DNA of 46,742 nucleotides, from positions 1-46,742 of the forward strand of contig CASICJ010000005.1 of assembly GCA_949373085.1 (NCBI GenBank), written 5' to 3'. The notes below the pieces were generated by a model that was not told the DNA's origin, ran no database searches, and saw only the letters and a program-made list of their open reading frames with translations. Source of the DNA: an uncultured Verrucomicrobiales bacterium (lineage in GTDB: Bacteria; Verrucomicrobiota; Verrucomicrobiia; Verrucomicrobiales; Akkermansiaceae). The position numbers and the translations under genes are program-made. This document shows, piece by piece, positions 9,205-17,973 of this stretch (position 1 is the first letter of the stretch; each line of letters begins with the position of its first letter).

Positions 9205-11400
9205 TTAGCCAAAAGTCACAACTTCCTCCTCGCTGGGAGGGACTTCATCGTCACCAGAAGGGACATCACTCGCAGGTGCAGAATCACCACCGCCGCTTCC
9301 TTCACGGAGAGCTGCACGCCGCGACATTTTCACACGGCCCTTGTCATCGATTCCAACGCACTTGGCAGTGATCACATCGCCCTTCTTACAAACATCTTCG
9401 ACTTGATTCACACGACCTTCTTCAAGTTCGGAGATATGAACGAGTCCGTCCTTGCCAGGAAGCACTTCCATGAAGGCCCCGAAGGTGGTGACGTTCATGA
9501 CTTTGCCGGTGTAGGTCTTTCCGATCTCTACTTCGGCGAACATCATGTCGATCATATTCTTGGCAGCCTCGAGTCCTTCCTGCTTAGAAGCATAGATGTG
9601 AACCGTCCCATCATCTTCGATGTTCAGCTCAGCACCAGACTCAGCCTGGATGGCTTTAATATTTTTACCGCCAGGTCCGATGAGCTCACCGATACGATCT
9701 TGTGGGATAATAACGGTCTCGATACGAGGAGCATACGGACTCAACTCACCAGGCCCAGTGATGGACTCAGCCATCTTTGCAAGGACATCACCACGACCTT
9801 CAAGAGCCAAGTCAATGCCTTCTTCAAGAATAGCGAGAGGAATGCCAGGAAGCTTGAGGTCCAGCTGGTAACCGGTGACACCTTCGCTGGTTCCACACAA
9901 TTTAAAGTCCATATCACCGTAGAAATCCTCAGAACCAATGATGTCGAGAATCACGACATGCTTGGTCATGTTCCCATCAGCATCCTGCTCGGTCACAAGA
10001 CCAGCGGAAATACCGGCAACAGGACGGATCATAGGAACACCTGCGTCGAGAAGAGCCATTGTACCAGCGCAAACGGTAGCCATCGAAGTGGACCCATTTG
10101 ATTCCATCACCTCAGAGGAAATCCGCATGGAGTATGGGAAATCTTCGGTGGAAGGAAGCATGGGCGCAATGGAGCGCTCAGCAAGAGCACCATGACCAAT
10201 CTCACGACGGTTCATGCCCCCGAAACGACCAGTCTCACCAACCGAGAATGGCGGGAAATTATAGTGAAGGAAGAAGTTCTTCGAATCCTCACCACCAGCG
10301 TAGTTGTCGACGTAGAGTTTCTCGTCGGCGGGTGCGAGGGTGCAAATTCCAAGAGCTTGAGTCTCTCCACGAGAGAAGATCGCGGAACCATGCACACGAG
10401 GCAGAGTGCCAATTTCTCCGTAAAGGGTGCGGAGATCGCGAAGCTTGCGACCGTCGGCGCGGACTCCTTTTTCCATGATAGAAACCCGGAAGGCTTTTTT
10501 CTGAATGTACTCAAAGACCTGCTCGATTTCGAACTCAGTGGTCTCGGGGAATTTTTCTTTAATCGCGGCTTCTACCTCGTCGCGAAGAGCACCGACCTTT
10601 TTACCACGCTCTACTTTGGAAGCAGCGTAGATGGCGTCTTCAATCCGGTCACCAGCGACAGCGTAGCCAATTTCAAGAAGGTCTTCCTTGGCAACGGTGA
10701 CTGTGTAGTCACGCTTCTCTTTACCAGCAAGTTTCACAAGTTCTTCCTGTGCCTCAACGATCTGAGCGACCGCAGCCTGGGCGAAGTGGAGGGACTTTTT
10801 AAAATCCGCATCAGGGATCTCATCAGCAGCGCCCTCGATCATAATAACATCGGTCTTGTTCCCGACATAGATGAGGTCAAGATCGGAGTCTTCGCGTTGC
10901 TCGAAGGTAGGGTTGATGACGAATTCGCCGTCGATGCGCCCAACGCGAACGGCACCAATTGGGCCAGCGAATGGGATGTCGGAAATTGCAAGAGCGGCCG
11001 AGGCACCATTCATGGCCAGCACATCGGCATCGTTTTCCTGATCGGCGCTCAAAAGAAGAGCGATGATCTGGGTGTCATAGAGATACCCCTTCGGGAAGAG
11101 CGGACGCAGCGGGCGGTCCGTCATACGGCAAGTCAGGATCTCTTTTTCGGTCGGTCGACCTTCGCGCTTGAAGTAGCCGCCGGGAAAAGTTCCAGCAGCG
11201 GAGGCACGTTCTTTGTATTCCACCGAAAGGGGGAACCAAGTCTGGCCCTCACGAATTTTTGTTTGTGAAACAGCCGAAACCATCACGATGGTCTCTCCCA
11301 TCTGAACGGTGACTGCTCCGTCGGCCAACTTGGCCAATTTTCCGGTCTCGATAACCAGAGGACTCGGCCCAACGTTGGCCGTTACATTTTGTATACTCAT
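9205..11400 (-). CDS. pnp: Polyribonucleotide nucleotidyltransferase (PNPase)
   Basis: PNPase, the 3'-5' phosphorolytic exoribonuclease of mRNA turnover, 731 residues from ATG 11400; an in-frame GTG at 11421 is less likely because the protein normally starts just before the first RNase PH domain. Domains in order are RNase PH 1 (from about residue 10; [25 protein letters not shown]), the all-helical domain, RNase PH 2 (from about residue 310; [34 protein letters not shown]), the KH domain ([16 protein letters not shown]) and the S1 domain ([23 protein letters not shown]). The tail is Ser/Gly/Asp/Glu-rich. It follows rpsO on the same strand, as in many bacteria. Confidence 0.98.
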   Translation of the reverse strand: MSIQNVTANVGPSPLVIETGKLAKLADGAVTVQMGETIVMVSAVSQTKIREGQTWFPLSVEYKERASAAGTFPGGYFKREGRPTEKEILTCRMTDRPLRPLFPKGYLYDTQIIALLLSADQENDADVLAMNGASAALAISDIPFAGPIGAVRVGRIDGEFVINPTFEQREDSDLDLIYVGNKTDVIMIEGAADEIPDADFKKSLHFAQAAVAQIVEAQEELVKLAGKEKRDYTVTVAKEDLLEIGYAVAGDRIEDAIYAASKVERGKKVGALRDEVEAAIKEKFPETTEFEIEQVFEYIQKKAFRVSIMEKGVRADGRKLRDLRTLYGEIGTLPRVHGSAIFSRGETQALGICTLAPADEKLYVDNYAGGEDSKNFFLHYNFPPFSVGETGRFGGMNRREIGHGALAERSIAPMLPSTEDFPYSMRISSEVMESNGSTSMATVCAGTMALLDAGVPMIRPVAGISAGLVTEQDADGNMTKHVVILDIIGSEDFYGDMDFKLCGTSEGVTGYQLDLKLPGIPLAILEEGIDLALEGRGDVLAKMAESITGPGELSPYAPRIETVIIPQDRIGELIGPGGKNIKAIQAESGAELNIEDDGTVHIYASKQEGLEAAKNMIDMMFAEVEIGKTYTGKVMNVTTFGAFMEVLPGKDGLVHISELEEGRVNQVEDVCKKGDVITAKCVGIDDKGRVKMSRRAALREGSGGGDSAPASDVPSGDDEVPPSEEEVVTFG

Positions 11401-11540
11401 TGTCTTTGTTTTTTGAATCACGGCGGGACCCTCCCGTGCGATTTTTTGGTTAAATACGGAGTGGTTTTCCCGGTCTTAATTTTGGGTGGGAACCCCGCTC
11501 CGCTGAAGGCGCCGCTATCAAATCGCGACTGCTATCGAAA

Positions 11541-11578
11541 GCAAAAGGGCCAAAGTGAACGTCACCGTGGCCTTTTGC
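11541..11578 (-). promoter_or_regulatory. Hairpin between rpsO and pnp
   Basis: Arms 11541-11552 and 11568-11578 pair over 11 bases with one bulged base, and an inner GTGA/TCAC stem extends the structure. In E. coli the rpsO-pnp interval holds a terminator and an RNase III site used in pnp autoregulation. This hairpin is in the same place, but its role here is inferred. No strong T run follows. Confidence 0.55.
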
Positions 11579-11586
11579 AGATCATT

Positions 11587-11847
11587 TTACTTACGTAAGT
11601 CGAGTGCTTTTAGGACCGACTCATAACGTTCGCCTGACTTATCCTTGAGATAATCAAGGAGTTTGCGGCGGCGCGCCACGAGGCGGAGAAGTCCACGTCG
11701 TGAGGCAAAATCTTTATTGTGCTCATTCATGTGTTCGGTCAAGTGCTTGATCCGCTGCGTCATAAGAGCAATCTGGAAGTCGGCGCTTCCGGTGTCATTG
11801 TCACTTTGCTTGAAGTCAGCAAGGTTGATTCCGTAATCGTTGGTCAT
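11587..11847 (-). CDS. rpsO: 30S ribosomal protein S15
   Basis: Ribosomal protein S15 of the small-subunit central domain, 86 residues from ATG 11847. The diagnostic sequence is clear: 'DTGSADFQIALMTQRIKHLTEHM', then 'DFASRRGLLRLVARRRKLLDYLK' and a C-terminal 'LKALDLRK'. An in-frame GTG at 11877 would add ten residues (MARLIPITTK) not typical of the family, so the inner ATG is preferred. It is the first gene of the rpsO-pnp unit. Confidence 0.97.
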   Translation of the reverse strand: MTNDYGINLADFKQSDNDTGSADFQIALMTQRIKHLTEHMNEHNKDFASRRGLLRLVARRRKLLDYLKDKSGERYESVLKALDLRK

Positions 11848-11965
11848 TTTGGTGGTAATCGGGATGAGTCGAGCCACATGATTGCAGCCAAACCGTCCTT
11901 CGACGGGCGGGGAATAAGTCAGGATTGGGAATAACTCAACCTTTTTCGGAGAAATTTGGCTCCGT

Positions 11966-12787
11966 TTACTCGACCACTACCTTGCTCGGATCCCAAGTCA
12001 CCTTGGGATATTCCAGATTCATCCTGTCCATGGCATGGGTCACGATCTGAGCCACCGCCATGTCACGATACCATTTGTAGTCCGCTGGGATAATGAACCA
12101 AGGGGCCTGATCGGTGCTCGTCCGCTCAAAAACATCTTCATATGCAACCTGAAAATCATCCCACTTCGCACGGTCCTCAAGGTCCTCAGGGAGGAATTTC
12201 CAGTGCTTCTCCGGTCGATCAAGCCGCGATTGCAAACGCCTTTTCTGCTCGTCTTTGGAAATATGCAGAAAGAATTTTAAAACAGTAGTGCCTTCATCGA
12301 CGAGCATTTGCTCAAAATCCACGATATGCTTATAGCGCTTCTTCCAAACCCTCTCAGGAGCAAGATTTTTAACTCTCACTGCAATAATATCTTCGTAGTG
12401 GCTTCGATTAAACACCGCAATCTCTCCCCTTGCCGGAACAACCTTGTGAACCCGCCATAAGAAATCATGCGACAACTCCCGGGTCGACGGAGCCTTGAAC
12501 GGAGTCACCCAGACCCCCTGCGGATCGACACGCGAAAATAATTTCCTGACACATCCGTCTTTGCCTCCGGTGTCCATAGCCTGCATCACAATGAGCAGCC
12601 TCTTCTTACCCTCAGCATAAAGGACCCTTTGCTGGTTCGACACCTTGCTTCGGAGTTCTTGAAAAATCGGAAGCACCTCTTCCTTTGGACGACCAAGAAT
12701 CCCCAAAGTTTTTGTGGTAATATCGTCCAATCTCACCTGTTCCCCAGGCTTCACGATGCACTTATTTGTGAATTCCTCACCAAGCAT
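11966..12787 (-). CDS. Polyphosphate kinase 2 family protein
   Basis: A PPK2-family polyphosphate:nucleotide phosphotransferase of 273 residues. Such enzymes use polyphosphate to phosphorylate nucleotides, or the reverse. Walker A is 'AMDTGGKDG', followed by 'PQGVWVTPFKAPSTRELSHDFLWR'; the Walker B region is 'ARGEIAVFNRSHYED', and 'RLQSRLDRPEKHWKF' is the lid region. The sequence type resembles the TIGR03709 group. The frame is open far upstream (to 13066), but that part overlaps the opposite ppx gene and does not resemble PPK2; ATG 12787 gives the usual family length. It is transcribed away from ppx and ppk1, with 133 bases between starts. Whether it prefers AMP, ADP or GDP cannot be read from the sequence by eye. 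Confidence 0.9.
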   Translation of the reverse strand: MLGEEFTNKCIVKPGEQVRLDDITTKTLGILGRPKEEVLPIFQELRSKVSNQQRVLYAEGKKRLLIVMQAMDTGGKDGCVRKLFSRVDPQGVWVTPFKAPSTRELSHDFLWRVHKVVPARGEIAVFNRSHYEDIIAVRVKNLAPERVWKKRYKHIVDFEQMLVDEGTTVLKFFLHISKDEQKRRLQSRLDRPEKHWKFLPEDLEDRAKWDDFQVAYEDVFERTSTDQAPWFIIPADYKWYRDMAVAQIVTHAMDRMNLEYPKVTWDPSKVVVE

Positions 12788-12825
12788 GCCCAAACAATCC
12801 TTGCCCCCGCTGCTCATGCAAGAAA

Positions 12826-12854
12826 AAGGTCGTAAAATCGAAAACACCGACCTT
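12826..12854. promoter_or_regulatory. Inverted repeat in the ppk2/ppx divergent interval
   Basis: Perfect seven-base arms AAGGTCG (12826-12832) and CGACCTT (12848-12854) are separated by 15 bases. It sits between the divergent starts of ppk2 (12787) and ppx (12921), a natural place for an operator. It does not look like an E. coli Pho box. A chance repeat is possible. Confidence 0.3.
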
Positions 12855-12920
12855 CCCGAAAACGTCACGATTTCACTATTGCCGAAGCCCACTCCTTTCG
12901 AGTCTATTACTTTCGTCACT

Positions 12921-14456
12921 ATGCCCGAATCTTCTTCCGAAATGCTCCGCGCCGCCGTCCACATCGGAGCCAGCCATGCTTCCATGATCATCCTGCGTAT
13001 TAGAGAGGATGGTAACGAGGAACGAGCCGACTTCCTTGAAAAGAATATCCCACTGGGCCGTGACATCTTCGGCTACGGGAAAGTTCTCGCCTCTACCATC
13101 GAACAAGCCGTTAGTGTCATCCGCGGTTTCCAGGAATCCCTTGCCGAACTGGGCCTCGATGATATACCCGTGCGCGCTGTCACCACTAATACACTTGAAG
13201 AGGCCGCGAACGCTGAGGTCTTCCTCAATCGACTCCACATCGCCTGCAAATGGCAATTTAAATCACTCGATGATGGCGAAATGACACGCCTCGTTTTTCT
13301 TAAGACCCGCCGTCGGCTCAAAGACACCCCATCCATGCAGCGCCGCAACACGATCGTTGCACACGTCGGCCCCGGCAATGCCCGCCTCATTCTTTCCAAA
13401 AGGGGCCGCATTGTCCGCTACCAATCTTATCGCCTCGGCACTCACCGTTGCTGGGAGCGCCTGCAATCCCCCGACCTAACTGGCGAACCCATTATTCGTC
13501 TCATACGCGAACAAATCTCCGGGCTCATCGCCCAAATTCTTTATGACTTCGGTGAGGAAGATATCGAAGATTTAGTCATGATCGGTACCGAGATCCAAAT
13601 GCTGGCTCCCTATCTTTCCAAACCACATAAAACTAAATCCCGCTACCGCATCCTGCGACAACTCACCTCAGACATTGCTTCCCTTACCGAGCCGGAGCGC
13701 GTGAAAAAGTACAACCTCGATTATCAAACTGCCGGTACCGTTCTTCCTGCTCTCGTCATCAATGCCGCCATTGCCGAATCCTTCGGCCTCAAGTCCCTTC
13801 GCGTCTCCCGTTCCGATTACGAAGAAGGCCTTCTAACCGACCTGGCCCACCCTGACGCGGCGCACGAAGAACTCAAGTCTCAGCTACTTCACTCCTCAAA
13901 ACTGACAGCCAAAAAATTCGGCTGTGACATGCGACATGCCCGCCATGTCGCCCACCTCAGCAGACGCCTTTTTGAAGAAACCCGCGACCTCCACGGCCTC
14001 AGCGACCACGACGCTCTCCTCCTTGAAGTCGCTGCCATTCTTCATGAAGTGGGGAATCACATCTCACCAAAATCCCACGAGCTCCACGGTCTCTATATTA
14101 TCCATCACTCCGAAATTTTTGGCCTCAGCGATCCTGACCGTCTTCTGGTCGCTCTGATCACCCGCTACCATCGTAAAGCTGCACCCCAGCTTTCACATCT
14201 CCACTACGACAAGCTTACTCAGGCAGATCGTATCCGAGTCGCCAAACTTTCCTCCCTACTACGAGTCGCCGACGCCTTGGAACGGACCCACTCTCAGCGA
14301 ATCAAAGACTTTACAGTTTCTCTGAGCGAAGGCAAAGCCACCCTCAACCTTGAGGGCATTCTTGATGCTTCAGCCGAACGCCTTGCTCTCCCCTCCAAAG
14401 CGGATCTCTTCCAAAACCTCTTCGGCCTCGAACTGGTTCTCAACGAAAACGCGTAA
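12921..14456 (+). CDS. Ppx/GppA phosphatase-like protein with HD domain
   Basis: A protein of the exopolyphosphatase/guanosine pentaphosphatase family, 511 residues from ATG 12921. The N-terminal half has the actin-like ATPase fold: a phosphate-1 loop (AAVHIGASHASMIIL), 'VRAVTTNTLEEAANAEVFLNRL', and the second loop 'IVAHVGPGNARLIL'. The C-terminal half is an HD-type domain with 'HARHVAHLSRRLF', 'LLEVAAILHEVGNHISPKSHELHG' and 'ALITRYHRK', as in E. coli Ppx. The first loop departs from the classic 'DxGSNS' form (HIGASHAS), so catalytic ability is not certain. It directly precedes ppk1, 45 bases away and probably co-transcribed. A polyphosphate-sensing or hydrolysing role fits the context. Confidence 0.85.
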   Translation: MPESSSEMLRAAVHIGASHASMIILRIREDGNEERADFLEKNIPLGRDIFGYGKVLASTIEQAVSVIRGFQESLAELGLDDIPVRAVTTNTLEEAANAEVFLNRLHIACKWQFKSLDDGEMTRLVFLKTRRRLKDTPSMQRRNTIVAHVGPGNARLILSKRGRIVRYQSYRLGTHRCWERLQSPDLTGEPIIRLIREQISGLIAQILYDFGEEDIEDLVMIGTEIQMLAPYLSKPHKTKSRYRILRQLTSDIASLTEPERVKKYNLDYQTAGTVLPALVINAAIAESFGLKSLRVSRSDYEEGLLTDLAHPDAAHEELKSQLLHSSKLTAKKFGCDMRHARHVAHLSRRLFEETRDLHGLSDHDALLLEVAAILHEVGNHISPKSHELHGLYIIHHSEIFGLSDPDRLLVALITRYHRKAAPQLSHLHYDKLTQADRIRVAKLSSLLRVADALERTHSQRIKDFTVSLSEGKATLNLEGILDASAERLALPSKADLFQNLFGLELVLNENA

Positions 14457-14501
14457 GCCTACTCTCAACTTTTAATCTTTTCTGCTCAGCTCTCGAATCT
14501 C

Positions 14502-16586
14502 ATGAAGCCTCCTTATATCAACCGCGAACTTTCCTGGCTTGAATTCAACCAGCGCGTCCTTAATGAAGCCTTGCGCTCCGATCTGCCCATTCTTGACCGT
14601 GTGAAATTCCTTGCAATAACTGGGTCAAATCTCGACGAATTCTTTCAAGTTCGTACCGGAGGACTTCATACTCTTCACGCATCCGCACCCACCGTTCGCG
14701 ACATCTCTGGCATGGACGTAGGCACCCAACTGAATGCAATCGAAAAGCGCGTTCGCCGTTTTAAAAAGGATCAGGAAAGGCTCTTTCAAAAAGAACTCCT
14801 CCCTTCCCTCGCTAATGCGGGCCTCCCTCTGCACACCATGGCAGATCTAACCCTGGAGCAAGTCGAAAATCTTTCGCACTACTATGAGTCCAGCGTTGAG
14901 CCTTTACTTTCCCCTCTCATCCTAACCGCCGAGAACTCTCGCACTGTCATTCCCTCCCTCAGCATTTGTCTCGCACTGTCGATCCACGACCCAAAGACAT
15001 CCGAATCCCGGATTGTCATCGTCCCTCTCCCGCCCACAGTCCCCCGAACCGCGCTAGTCAACGAAGGCGGTTTCGTTCTTCTCGAAAATCTCGTGGCTCA
15101 CTTCTGCTCCTCTCTTTTCCCCGGCGAAGAAATCAAAGCCCACACTGCTTTTCGCCTCACCCGTAATACCGACATTCCAGCGAACGAAGACGAGGCCTAC
15201 GATTTCGCAGAAGAAATCCATCAGGTCGTCACCGCCCGCGGCCAATCCTTTCCCGTCCGCCTTCAAACTTCACAAGATAACGATCTCACAAAGGAGCTCA
15301 TTAAACTCCTCGACCTAGATCTCCAAAAAGTTTTCCTCACTAAAAACGCCCCTCTTGCTCTTGCCGATCTCTTTTCAATTGCGATGGCTGAAGGCTACAA
15401 CCACCTCCGCACTGCTCCTATCTCAGGAGCAGAATCACCACAAATCGACCCTACCCGAAGCATTTTTGAAATCCTCGACCAAGAACAAGACATTACGCTC
15501 GTTCATCCCTACCAAAGCTATCGCCCAGTCGTCCGCTTTATCGAAGAAGCCTCCCGCGATCCTCATGTTCTAGCGATTAAACAAACTCTCTATCGCACCG
15601 CCAAAAATTCTCAGATAGTGGATGCCCTCATTCACGCCGCTAAATCCGGCAAGCAAGTCACTGCGCTCGTTGAACTCAAAGCACGCTTCGACGAGGCTCA
15701 CAACCTCGAACGTGCCGAAGAGCTTCGGCGCGCCGGAGCCCAAGTTCTTTACGGTGTCAAAGGCCTCAAAACCCACGCCAAAGTGACCCTCGTCATTCGT
15801 AACGAAGACGGAAACCTCAAACGCTACGTCCATCTCGGCACCGGAAACTACAACGAAATAACGGCCCGCTTTTACACTGACATCTCCTATCTCACCTGCC
15901 GCCCCGAATACGGCACAGATGCCTCCATCTTCTTTAACGCGGTCACCGGCCGCACCAAGCTCGAGAATTTTCGTGTTCTCGTCCCCGCGCCCACTCAAAT
16001 CAAACGCACACTCATTAGCCTCATTGAAGAAGAAACTTCCCGCGCCCTCGAAGGCGAAGAAGCCCGTATCATGGCTAAAATGAATTCCCTGCAAGACAAA
16101 GAAATGATCGATGCCCTTTATGCCGCATCCAAAGCCGGAGTTGAAATCAAACTAAATATCCGGGGTATTTGTTGCCTCAAACCCGGCGAGCGAAAAGAAG
16201 CTAGGAACATCAAGATCGTCTCCATCGTGGACCAACAACTCGAGCATATGCGCATCTTTCACTTCCATCAAGGGGGAGATAATGAAGTCTATATTTCATC
16301 GGCCGACTGGATGACGCGTAACCTTGAAAAGCGCGTCGAGCTCATGACTCCTATCGTGGATCGGGCCTCTAAAAAACTGCTTATCGGCATCCTCAAGAGT
16401 TGCTTCCGCGACAATCAAAATGGCTACCTAATTCAACCCGACGGCACCTCAAAACGAATCGAACGCGAAAAAGGCGAAGGCCGCTTCCGCATGCAAGATC
16501 ACCTGACCCAGCTATTCGCTAGACAAGCTGCCGCCGCTCAACAAGCTCGCTCCAGCTCTCTCGAACCGCACCTGCCTAAAGACTAA
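14502..16586 (+). CDS. ppk1: Polyphosphate kinase 1
   Basis: PPK1 (694 residues) makes long-chain polyphosphate from ATP, reversibly. It opens with the family signature 'INRELSWLEFNQRVL' and 'TGSNLDEFFQVR'. The catalytic domains contain 'HPYQSYRPVVRFIEEA', 'IKQTLYRTA', the autophosphorylated His in 'GLKTHAKVTLV' (H425), 'LGTGNYNE', and the second conserved His in 'EHMRIFHF' (H582), followed by 'SSADWMTRNLEKRVE'. The length is normal. The start ATG 14502 lies 45 bases after ppx, so the two are probably one transcript. The 3' end faces the DUF1552 gene, 35 bases away. Confidence 0.97.
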   Translation: MKPPYINRELSWLEFNQRVLNEALRSDLPILDRVKFLAITGSNLDEFFQVRTGGLHTLHASAPTVRDISGMDVGTQLNAIEKRVRRFKKDQERLFQKELLPSLANAGLPLHTMADLTLEQVENLSHYYESSVEPLLSPLILTAENSRTVIPSLSICLALSIHDPKTSESRIVIVPLPPTVPRTALVNEGGFVLLENLVAHFCSSLFPGEEIKAHTAFRLTRNTDIPANEDEAYDFAEEIHQVVTARGQSFPVRLQTSQDNDLTKELIKLLDLDLQKVFLTKNAPLALADLFSIAMAEGYNHLRTAPISGAESPQIDPTRSIFEILDQEQDITLVHPYQSYRPVVRFIEEASRDPHVLAIKQTLYRTAKNSQIVDALIHAAKSGKQVTALVELKARFDEAHNLERAEELRRAGAQVLYGVKGLKTHAKVTLVIRNEDGNLKRYVHLGTGNYNEITARFYTDISYLTCRPEYGTDASIFFNAVTGRTKLENFRVLVPAPTQIKRTLISLIEEETSRALEGEEARIMAKMNSLQDKEMIDALYAASKAGVEIKLNIRGICCLKPGERKEARNIKIVSIVDQQLEHMRIFHFHQGGDNEVYISSADWMTRNLEKRVELMTPIVDRASKKLLIGILKSCFRDNQNGYLIQPDGTSKRIEREKGEGRFRMQDHLTQLFARQAAAAQQARSSSLEPHLPKD

Positions 16587-16621
16587 AATCGTCAAAGCTG
16601 TGATTTTTAGCTTCCTTTTCT

Positions 16622-17962
16622 CTAAACCTTAACTGCGTCAATCTCACCTGTACTGTCGGCAAAACGTTTCATCTTCACACCCATCATACGGGCCTGGGTT
16701 AGCCACAAGTTCGCAAGCGGGGTTCCTTCTGGCATGTTGATGTGTTGCCCGGTTTTCACTTGATTACCACCACCCGCCATAATAATCGGCAGATCATTGT
16801 ATTGATGGGTCGAACCATCACCAAGGCCCGAGCCATAGGTGAAGAGCGTGTTATCCAGCAACGTACTACCGTCGGCCTCCACGACTCCCTCCATCTTCTC
16901 GAGTAAATAAGCATATTGCTCCATGTGGAAACGGTCCACTTTCATAAGTTGCTCAATCATCTTCGTCTGATTGTGCGACATCCCATGGTGGCTCATCGGC
17001 TTGTCAAAAAGCCCATCGAAAAGATAGGGTGTATCCCAACGCTCTGGACCCACCATAAATGTTGCGACATTGGTCAGCCCCGACTGCAGTGCAACTACCA
17101 TCAAATCACCCATCAAGCGGATATATTCGCCCCTCGGCAAGTAGGCCTCCGCAGGTTCGTCGAACGAAACCTTAGCCAACTCGCCTTTCATAGACTCCAA
17201 GCGATCCATCTGCGTTTCGATAGACCGGATGGAATCAAAATACTCGGCAAACTTCTGTCCGTCGGCATATCCCAAATCTTTTTTCATCGATCGAGCATCT
17301 TCTAAAACCAAATCAGTTACGTCCCGGTAGCGATCAATTTCCTTGGTTGAAAATAAGCGACGATACATTTTTCTCGGGTCGCGAACCGACGGAGCTAAAT
17401 GCCCCGTGCCATACCACGAAATATTGTCGAAGTAGATCGATTCCTTATTATCTTTGTGGCTGTTACAGCTGAACTCTAACGTCGGAAATGGTGTTTCTCT
17501 GCCAGCCACATCCGCCACCAGATGATCCAGCGTTCGATCCAGCGGCCAGGCCGTTCCTTTAATTGTATAGGGAGGAGCGCTACTCAGATAGCAGGATGCA
17601 CACTGCGCGTGCACATCAGTTCCTTGTTGGAAGGTCCGATCCATTCCCGTGATCAGATTGATCTTATTCTTCAGTCCCGAGAGTGGCATCATCGTGGGAG
17701 TCAACTGATCTAAATTCCTGACGCCGAAATTCGGATCTTGTTTGTCGAGAGAGCGTCTGAGACTCCCCAAATTCCCTTTAGGAATGGTCGCGTCTGCCTC
17801 ACCTGGAAAGAACCCGCGTCTCACCACCCCGATAGGCACATAAAAGTGAGCCATCCGCTTGGCCACTCCACTGGTCAAAGTCTTAGCCCCATAACTTTCC
17901 ATCCAGGGCAAAGCCAGCGCAGCTCCACCTAATCCTCGTAAAAATCCTCGTCGTGTCGTCAT
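16622..17962 (-). CDS. DUF1552 family protein with Tat-type signal
   Basis: A secreted DUF1552 protein of 446 residues. The start carries a twin-arginine signal (TTRRGFLRGLGGAALALPWME). Typical DUF1552 blocks include 'RMAHFYVPIGVVRRGFFP', 'GMDRTFQQGTDVHAQCASCYLS', 'GTAWPLDRTLDHLVAD', 'MSHHGMSHNQTKM' and 'TLFTYGSGLGDGSTHQYNDLPIIMAGGG'. The C-terminal half resembles the alkaline-phosphatase-like fold of the related DUF1501 family. Members nearly always sit beside a DUF1592-type protein, and here that gene is 11 bases upstream on the same strand. The biochemical role of the family is not established to my knowledge. Confidence 0.92.
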   Translation of the reverse strand: MTTRRGFLRGLGGAALALPWMESYGAKTLTSGVAKRMAHFYVPIGVVRRGFFPGEADATIPKGNLGSLRRSLDKQDPNFGVRNLDQLTPTMMPLSGLKNKINLITGMDRTFQQGTDVHAQCASCYLSSAPPYTIKGTAWPLDRTLDHLVADVAGRETPFPTLEFSCNSHKDNKESIYFDNISWYGTGHLAPSVRDPRKMYRRLFSTKEIDRYRDVTDLVLEDARSMKKDLGYADGQKFAEYFDSIRSIETQMDRLESMKGELAKVSFDEPAEAYLPRGEYIRLMGDLMVVALQSGLTNVATFMVGPERWDTPYLFDGLFDKPMSHHGMSHNQTKMIEQLMKVDRFHMEQYAYLLEKMEGVVEADGSTLLDNTLFTYGSGLGDGSTHQYNDLPIIMAGGGNQVKTGQHINMPEGTPLANLWLTQARMMGVKMKRFADSTGEIDAVKV

Positions 17963-17973
17963 AATATCACATT

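Noticed and set aside
10192..11268. Long plus-strand frame (358 codons) opposite pnp
   Set aside because: It is an antisense shadow of the well supported PNPase gene and has no recognisable domain or start signal.
12788..13066. Upstream extension of the ppk2 frame
   Set aside because: The added 93 residues overlap the start of the opposite ppx gene and do not resemble PPK2 proteins; the family length is reached from ATG 12787.
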